In this document: positions 59,655 to 64,000 of the stretch, one piece after another
How the letters are laid out: each line of letters starts with the position of its first letter
How positions within the stretch are numbered: the stretch's first letter is position 1
DNA from: Streptomyces albiflavescens
GTDB taxonomy: Bacteria; Actinomycetota; Actinomycetes; Streptomycetales; Streptomycetaceae
DNA: 64,000 nt
Direction: 5' to 3'
Assembly: GCF_014645835.1 (NCBI RefSeq)
Contig: NZ_BMMM01000017.1
Location: 62,001-126,000 of the forward strand
Notes under the pieces: model-generated
What the model saw: the letters and a program-made list of their open reading frames with translations, nothing else
Told to the model about the DNA's origin: nothing
The model's database searches: none
Made by a program: the position numbers and the translations under genes

Positions 59655-59777
59655 ATGGCCAGCTTTCAGAAGTACACCGCGACGGGTCGCCATGACCTCG
59701 AGCCTTTCTGGCCTTCCCGTCAGCACCACGACTTCGACCGGGTGTGTTGCCGCGCGATGAACGCGCCGGCCCTCTAA
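59655..59777 (+). CDS. Short leader-like peptide ORF with Cys-Cys (40 aa)
   Basis: MASFQKYTATGRHDLEPFWP followed by a basic end with HHDFDRVCCRAMN and APAL. The RxHHDFDRVCCR segment resembles actinobacterial ‘putative leader peptides’ (…RRHVDFxRV…C) that precede sulfur-related genes. Right after its TAA, another phase (59761-59889) has gene-like codons ending YVLDGPDHELAVVDLPDELL, without a start codon. So this is either an attenuator peptide, or the first part of a 77-residue protein joined by a +1 shift at CTC-TAA. It lies 118 bp before a winged-helix regulator. Confidence 0.45.
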   Translation: MASFQKYTATGRHDLEPFWPSRQHHDFDRVCCRAMNAPAL

Positions 59778-59895
59778 AGCCGTACACCCCGGCCTTCGGC
59801 CAGCGCGCACGACGTACGTCCTCGACGGCCCCGACCACGAACTCGCGGTCGTCGACCTTCCCGACGAACTTCTCGCGCGAAAGAGCTGACCTCTC
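59778..59895 (+). other. Coding-like segment without a start, between leader ORF and regulator
   Basis: Plus-strand phase beginning at 59776 is open to a TGA at 59887-59889. From about 59812 it shows strong C/G third-position bias and reads TYVLDGPDHELAVVDLP. No in-frame start codon exists after the previous stop at 59758-59760. Could be a gene remnant, the product of frameshifting, or a sequencing slip. Confidence 0.4.
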
Positions 59896-60474
59896 ATGGC
59901 GACCACTCGTTCCTTCTCCTCCGTCGCGACTGCTCCTACCCCGTCCGCTTCACCGTTCCGGCATCGGCTCCGCGCCGTCGACCGGGACGAGGTGGTGGAT
60001 GTCGCCGACTTCCTGCCGCCGGGGGCCACCTGGCTGCCCGCTCCCCAGCACGCCCTGCCCGTACTGCCGGGGCAGCCGCCGATGATCGGCTACCTGGTCC
60101 TCGTACCGGCCGACCAGCAGCCCGTGCTGCCGGTCGCCGTGCCGGACCGGCCAGAGCCGTCGGCGGCCGCCGACGGTGCCGACCCGCTCGTCCGCATCGA
60201 CGCGGTGCAGCGCACCGCCGAGGTGGACGGACGGCCGCTCGACCTCACCTACCTGGAGTTCGAGCTGCTCGCGCATCTCGTCGCCCACCCGAACCGGGTG
60301 CACACCCGCGACCAGCTGGTCACCACGGTGTGGGGCTACGGGCACGTGGGCGACGGGCGGACCGTCGACGTGCACGTGGCGCGGCTGCGGCGCAAGCTCG
60401 GGGGGCAGCACCGGGGGGCGATCCAGACCGTGCGGCGGGTCGGCTACAAGTACGCGCCGCCGACGGCGCGTTGA
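59896..60474 (+). CDS. Stand-alone winged-helix regulator (OmpR/PhoB C-terminal type)
   Basis: 192 residues. The first 95 are a non-receiver region (FRHRLRAVDRDEVVDVADFLPPG) with no phospho-acceptor Asp context. The C-terminal domain is an OmpR-type winged helix: LDLTYLEFELLAHLVAHPNRVHTRDQLV, then DVHVARLRRKLG and TVRRVGYKY. A response-regulator output domain without a receiver, probably controlled by abundance or ligand. The short leader-like ORF upstream may control it. Confidence 0.87.
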   Translation: MATTRSFSSVATAPTPSASPFRHRLRAVDRDEVVDVADFLPPGATWLPAPQHALPVLPGQPPMIGYLVLVPADQQPVLPVAVPDRPEPSAAADGADPLVRIDAVQRTAEVDGRPLDLTYLEFELLAHLVAHPNRVHTRDQLVTTVWGYGHVGDGRTVDVHVARLRRKLGGQHRGAIQTVRRVGYKYAPPTAR

Positions 60475-60564
60475 CCGTGAGCCGCGGCTGAGGGCCTCTC
60501 GCGGCGGATCTTCTGTCAGCAGATCACGCTTCCGTCCGCTGGGGCACCCATGCAGAGTCGTCGT

Positions 60565-61563
60565 ATGACACGGAGACTTCTGATGCTGGGCGGTACGGAG
60601 TTCGTGGGGCGGGCCGTCGTGGAGGCGGCGCTCGGCCGCGGCTGGGAGGTGACCGTCTTCCACCGGGGGCGACATGAACCCCCGTGCGGGGTGCGGTCGT
60701 TGCTGGGTGACCGCACCGCGCCCGGCGGGCTCGCGGCGCTTGCCGAAGGCGAGTGGGATGCCGTCGTCGACACCTGGTCGGCGGCGCCGCGGGCGGTCCG
60801 GGACACCGCGCGGCTGCTGTCCGGCCGGGTTTCTCAGTACGTGTATGTGTCGAGCTGTTCCGTGTACGCGTGGGCGCCGGCCGCCGGATACACCGAGGAC
60901 GCGCCCCTCGTGGAGGGGGCGGCCGCGGATGCGGAGCAGACCGACTACGCGCGGGACAAGCGGGGCGGGGAGCTGGCCGTGCTCGACACCTTCGGCGCGG
61001 AGTGCTCGCTGCTGGTGCGGTCCGGGTTGATCCTCGGGCCGTACGAGAACATCGGGCGGCTGCCGTGGTGGCTGAACCGGATCGCGCGGGGTGGTCCCGT
61101 GCTCGCGCCCGGGCCGCGTGATCTGCCGCTCCAGTACGTCGATGTCCGTGATCTCTCCGAGTGGATTCTCGGGGCCGTGGAGACGGGGCTGGGCGGGGCG
61201 TACAACCTCGTCGGTCCGCGGGGACATACGACGATGGGGGGTCTCCTCGACGCGTGTGTTCGGGCCACGGGGGCCCAGGTGGAGCTCCGGTGGACCGATC
61301 CCGACGTCGTGCTCGACGCGGGGATCGAGCCGTGGACCCAGCTGCCGGTGTGGGTGCCGGCCGGGAGTGATCTCCATGCCGCCCTCCACGCGGCGGATGT
61401 CTCCCGCGCGATCGGCGCCGGGCTCCGATGTCGGCCTGTCTCGGAGACCGTCGCCGATACGTGGAGCTGGCTCCGGAGCCTTGGCGGGGTGGCGCCGCGG
61501 CGTCCCGATCGGCCCGCGGTGGGGCTGGACCCCGCGGTGGAGGCGAAGGTACTCGGGGCGTGA
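60565..61563 (+). CDS. NAD-dependent epimerase/dehydratase family protein
   Basis: 332 residues. Extended SDR: LLMLGGTEFVGRAVVEAAL (glycine-rich loop GGTEFVG), VTVFHRGRHEP, WDAVVDTW, YVYVSSCSVYAW and the Tyr/Lys pair in DYARDKRGGE. Resembles the isoflavone-reductase/RNA-binding CSP41-like subgroup. Substrate unknown. ATG 60565 matches homologous starts; ATG 60550 adds five residues. Confidence 0.87.
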   Translation: MTRRLLMLGGTEFVGRAVVEAALGRGWEVTVFHRGRHEPPCGVRSLLGDRTAPGGLAALAEGEWDAVVDTWSAAPRAVRDTARLLSGRVSQYVYVSSCSVYAWAPAAGYTEDAPLVEGAAADAEQTDYARDKRGGELAVLDTFGAECSLLVRSGLILGPYENIGRLPWWLNRIARGGPVLAPGPRDLPLQYVDVRDLSEWILGAVETGLGGAYNLVGPRGHTTMGGLLDACVRATGAQVELRWTDPDVVLDAGIEPWTQLPVWVPAGSDLHAALHAADVSRAIGAGLRCRPVSETVADTWSWLRSLGGVAPRRPDRPAVGLDPAVEAKVLGA

Positions 61564-61572
61564 GCAGGGGTT

Positions 61573-61715
61573 TTCGCCCCCTCCGCCCCTACCCGTCCCG
61601 CACCTGGGGGCTGCGCCCCCAGACCCCCGCCAAAAGATTGCGCAGTTCCCCGCGCCTCTAAAAGGGGCGTGGGGAACTGCGGGTACGGGACGGGTAGGGG
61701 CGGAGGGGCGAACAA
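61573..61715. repeat. Dispersed nested-palindrome repeat, copy 4
   Basis: Outer arms 61575-61600 and 61686-61711 pair almost perfectly. Compared with copies 2 and 3, CTGCCC / GGGCAG has become CTACCC / GGGTAG, a change on both arms that keeps pairing. Inner CTGGGGGC hairpin and the core stem (61642-61659 with 61663-61680) are kept, with two changes. Marks the 3' end of the epimerase gene. Confidence 0.85.
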
Positions 61716-61814
61716 GACTCGCCGGACCGGCAGTCGGAGGTGTTGTTGGCACCACCTTCCGCCGGGGTGACCGGCCCAGTGACCCGGGCAGGCGGGTCGG
61801 TGAGACTGAGGGGT

Positions 61815-63086
61815 ATGGAGACGGAGAGCGGTGGGGTTCGGCGGCGAGGGCGGGAGGCCGTCGTGGCCGGGGTGCGGGGGCTCGGGCTCGCCGTGCTGGG
61901 GCTGGCCGGGTCGATCACCCTGTTCGTGCTGGCCGTCGTGTCGATCGCCCTTGTGCCGCTCGGCGCGGGGATCGTCACGACCCCCTGGGTGCTGAATGGT
62001 GTGCGGGCCTTCGCGAACGCGCGGCGGATTGTCGCCGCGCAGTGGTGTGGGGTGAGGATTCCGGCCGTGTACCGGCCGGTCCCCGAGGGCGCCAACCCCT
62101 GGACGCGGTGTTTCGGGATGCTCTCGGACCCCGCCACCTGGCGGGACCTGGGCTGGCTGCTGGTCGACATGACCGCCGGTTTCGTCACCGCGGTGCTGCC
62201 CGCCGCGCTGGTCTTCTACCCGGTGGAGGGATTCGCGCTCGCCCTGGGCCTGTGGCGGGTCTTCACGGACGGCACGTATGTCGGGTGGTGGTACGGCTTC
62301 GTCCCGGTCTCGGGGCAGGGTTCCGCCCTCCTCGCGGGCGCCCTCGGCGCCGTACTCCTCGTCGGCGCCTACCACCTCTCCCCGGCCCTGCTGCGTCTGC
62401 ACTTCCTGCTCACCCGCTCGGTGCTCGCCTCCGGGCAGGGCGAACTCGCCGAACGGGTACGCGTGCTGACGGAGACCCGGCGCGACGCCGTCGACACCTC
62501 GGCGGCCGAACTGCGGCGCATCGAGCGGGACTTGCACGACGGCGCGCAGGCGCGGCTCGTCGCGATGGGCATGGATCTCGGGACCGTCGAGGCGTTGATC
62601 GAGAAGGACCCGGCGAAGGCGAAGGAGCTGCTCGCCCAGGCCCGGCAGTCCTCCGCCGACGCGCTCACCGAGCTGCGCGATCTCGTCCGGGGCATCCATC
62701 CGCCCGTGCTCGCGGAGCGCGGACTCGGCGATGCCGTACGGGCGTTGGCGCTGCGGCTGCCCCTCGCGACCGAGGTGGACGTCAGCCTCCACGGCCGAGC
62801 CGAGGCGCCCGTCGAGTCCGCCGCGTACTTCGCCGTCAGTGAGGTGCTGACCAACGCGGTCAAGCACTCCGGCGCCGACCGCGTCTGGGTCGATGTGCAC
62901 CACGCGGACGGCATGCTGCGTATCGCGGTCACCGACAACGGCAAGGGCGGCACGCGGATCGGCGCGGGCTCGGGCCTGGCCGGAATCGAGCGGCGACTCG
63001 GTACATTCGACGGCGTCCTGGCCGTCAGCAGCCCCGCGGGCGGTCCCACCATGGTCACCATGGAGATCCCTTGCGTGTTGTCCTAG
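61815..63086 (+). CDS. NarL-family sensor histidine kinase
   Basis: 423 residues. About four to five membrane helices in residues 15-200 with a DUF-type Streptomyces sensor domain. HisKA_3 phospho-acceptor His241 in RDLHDGAQARL, then ATPase motifs EVLTNAVKHSGA (N-box) and DNGKGG, GLAGIERRL (G-boxes). ATG 61815 has GAGGGG nearby; the long frame upstream runs into the repeat. Its last 16 bp overlap the response-regulator gene. Confidence 0.93.
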   Translation: METESGGVRRRGREAVVAGVRGLGLAVLGLAGSITLFVLAVVSIALVPLGAGIVTTPWVLNGVRAFANARRIVAAQWCGVRIPAVYRPVPEGANPWTRCFGMLSDPATWRDLGWLLVDMTAGFVTAVLPAALVFYPVEGFALALGLWRVFTDGTYVGWWYGFVPVSGQGSALLAGALGAVLLVGAYHLSPALLRLHFLLTRSVLASGQGELAERVRVLTETRRDAVDTSAAELRRIERDLHDGAQARLVAMGMDLGTVEALIEKDPAKAKELLAQARQSSADALTELRDLVRGIHPPVLAERGLGDAVRALALRLPLATEVDVSLHGRAEAPVESAAYFAVSEVLTNAVKHSGADRVWVDVHHADGMLRIAVTDNGKGGTRIGAGSGLAGIERRLGTFDGVLAVSSPAGGPTMVTMEIPCVLS

Positions 63087-63727
63087 CCGAAGACCTGTTC
63101 CTGCTGCGCGACGGACTGGTCCGGATGCTCCAGGCGTACGACTTCGAGATCGCCGCGGCCGTCGAGAGCGGGCCCGAACTCAGCCGGGCGCTGGCCGAGT
63201 TGGAGCCGGACGTGGCCGTGGTCGACGTACGGCTGCCGCCCTCGCACACGGACGAGGGACTGCAGTGCGCGCTGGAGGCCCGGCGCAACCGGCCCGGGCT
63301 GCCGGTGCTCGTGCTGTCGCAGCACGTGGAGCAGTTGTACGCGCGAGAGCTGCTCGCCGACGGCACGGGCGGGGTCGGCTATCTGCTCAAGGACCGGGTG
63401 TTCGACGCGGAGCAGTTCATCGACGCGGTGCGACGGGTCGCGGCGGGCGGTACGGCGATGGACCCGCAGGTCATCCAGCAGCTGCTGTCGCGGCGCTCCA
63501 CCGTCGACCAGCCGCTCGGGCGGCTCACCCCGCGCGAGCTCGAGGTGCTCGAACTGATGGCGCAGGGACGGTCGAACGTGGCGATCGCCGCCCAACTCGT
63601 GGTCACGGAGCGGGCGATCGCGAAGCACACCTCCAACATCTTCGCCAAGCTGGGCCTGGAGGTCTCGGACGACGACAACCGACGCGTCCTCGCGGTGCTC
63701 GCCTATTTGGATCAGGACGCCCGCTGA
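63071..63727 (+). CDS. LuxR/NarL-family response regulator
   Basis: 218 residues. Receiver with acidic pocket AEDLF, phospho-acceptor Asp52 in VAVVDVRLPP, and Lys in YLLKDR. C-terminal LuxR HTH: LTPRELEVLELMAQGRSNVAIAAQL, continuing ERAIAKHTSNIFAKLGL. TTG start at 63071 inside the kinase gene, so translation is coupled. Forms a two-component pair with the kinase; target unknown, perhaps the exported protein downstream. Confidence 0.93.
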   Translation: MRVVLAEDLFLLRDGLVRMLQAYDFEIAAAVESGPELSRALAELEPDVAVVDVRLPPSHTDEGLQCALEARRNRPGLPVLVLSQHVEQLYARELLADGTGGVGYLLKDRVFDAEQFIDAVRRVAAGGTAMDPQVIQQLLSRRSTVDQPLGRLTPRELEVLELMAQGRSNVAIAAQLVVTERAIAKHTSNIFAKLGLEVSDDDNRRVLAVLAYLDQDAR

Positions 63728-63939
63728 ATTTCAGTCAAAAAGCGTCGCCAAACCTGAATTGGAAGATCAACTCCCGGAGAAACGCGGGCTTCTGGGCCCA
63801 TTGTGTCGGAATTGACCTCATGAACTTCTAAGTTTTTCCGAGGTTTCTGAACACCTCACGCGCCCCGTGCGTATGGAATGGCGCCGCTTCACTCCTGTCG
63901 GGCGCCTCGATGCCCCCGCAAGGAAGTCAGAGGAGTTCC
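63728..63939. other. AT-rich promoter region at the right end
   Basis: 212 bp, distinctly richer in A/T than the rest of the window (CAAAAAGCG, CTAAGTTTTTCC). TTGACC at about 63811 could be a -35. No gene. Likely promoter for the exported protein starting at 63940. Confidence 0.5.
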
Positions 63940-64000
63940 ATGGGACGCAACATACGAAAACGCCGTTCGCCGCTGGCCGTTCGCGCCGTTGCAGCGTCGG
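63940..64000 (+). CDS. Start of an exported protein (partial)
   Basis: ATG 63940 with AGGAG 4-5 nt upstream; 20 codons are visible, MGRNIRKRRSPLAVRAVAAS. Basic followed by Ala/Val-rich residues, the start of a signal peptide. The protein cannot be identified from this. Confidence 0.7.
   Translation, partial: MGRNIRKRRSPLAVRAVAAS

Overview
This 64 kb window is high-GC actinobacterial chromosome and almost certainly comes from a Streptomyces. The evidence is the roughly 70 % GC with G/C-dominated third codon positions, frequent GTG starts, GG-rich ribosome sites, perfect-stem intergenic terminators, and a gene order (pspA, cobU/cobT, lpdA-sucB, aceE, lipB-lipA, glnA, glnII) that I recognise from memory as the S. 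coelicolor SCO2166-SCO2216 region. I saw no rRNA, tRNA, CRISPR array, transposase or phage gene.

Layout. 1-4900: start of a probable sensor kinase, the phage-shock pair pspA-pspAA, a DUF3043 membrane protein, a methyltransferase and an HtrA-type lipoprotein protease. 5077-13914: late cobalamin assembly (cobU, cobT, cobS) interspersed with a methyltransferase, an LPG-synthase-like protein, a rhomboid-like protein and other membrane proteins. 13874-20460 (minus strand): a compact exopolysaccharide locus with an Agd3-like secreted deacetylase, a PelF-type glycosyltransferase, a polytopic membrane protein, a spherulin-4 (Sph3/GH135-like) protein and a GH114 polygalactosaminidase-like lipoprotein. 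The last four overlap by ATGA. This is the most interesting system in the window and looks like a galactosaminogalactan/Pel-type pathway inserted into a conserved core region. 20795-32800: pepA, lpdA, sucB, a GntR regulator and aceE, with a WYL regulator and small proteins after. 32894-41820: PGRP amidase, MarP-like protease, SDR, TetR, GNAT, TIGR01777 epimerase, FAD oxidoreductase, and an HTH/TPR regulator. 42117-45940: lipB, lipA and three conserved small or membrane proteins.

46003-58615: nitrogen assimilation. glnA (GSI) and glnII (GSII) each lie behind a recognisable GlnR-type box, and between them sit htpX-pspAB, an unusual hydrolase-phosphotransferase fusion, DUF2252, lipoproteins and an ArsC-family protein. 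58646-64000: DUF6891, a cysteine-containing short leader-like ORF with frameshift-like context, a stand-alone winged-helix regulator, an epimerase, a NarL-type two-component pair, and the first codons of an exported protein.

How the genes work together. AceE, the E2 (SucB), the E3 (LpdA) and the lipoylation enzymes LipB/LipA together account for most of the 2-oxoacid dehydrogenase machinery. PspA/PspAA and HtpX/PspAB are the two halves of one envelope-stress module, separated by about 47 kb. CobU, CobT and CobS are the nucleotide-loop assembly enzymes of cobalamin. Four copies of a nested-palindrome repeat family punctuate gene ends and show paired, structure-preserving base changes.

All functional calls come from reading motifs and recalling families; no search was run.
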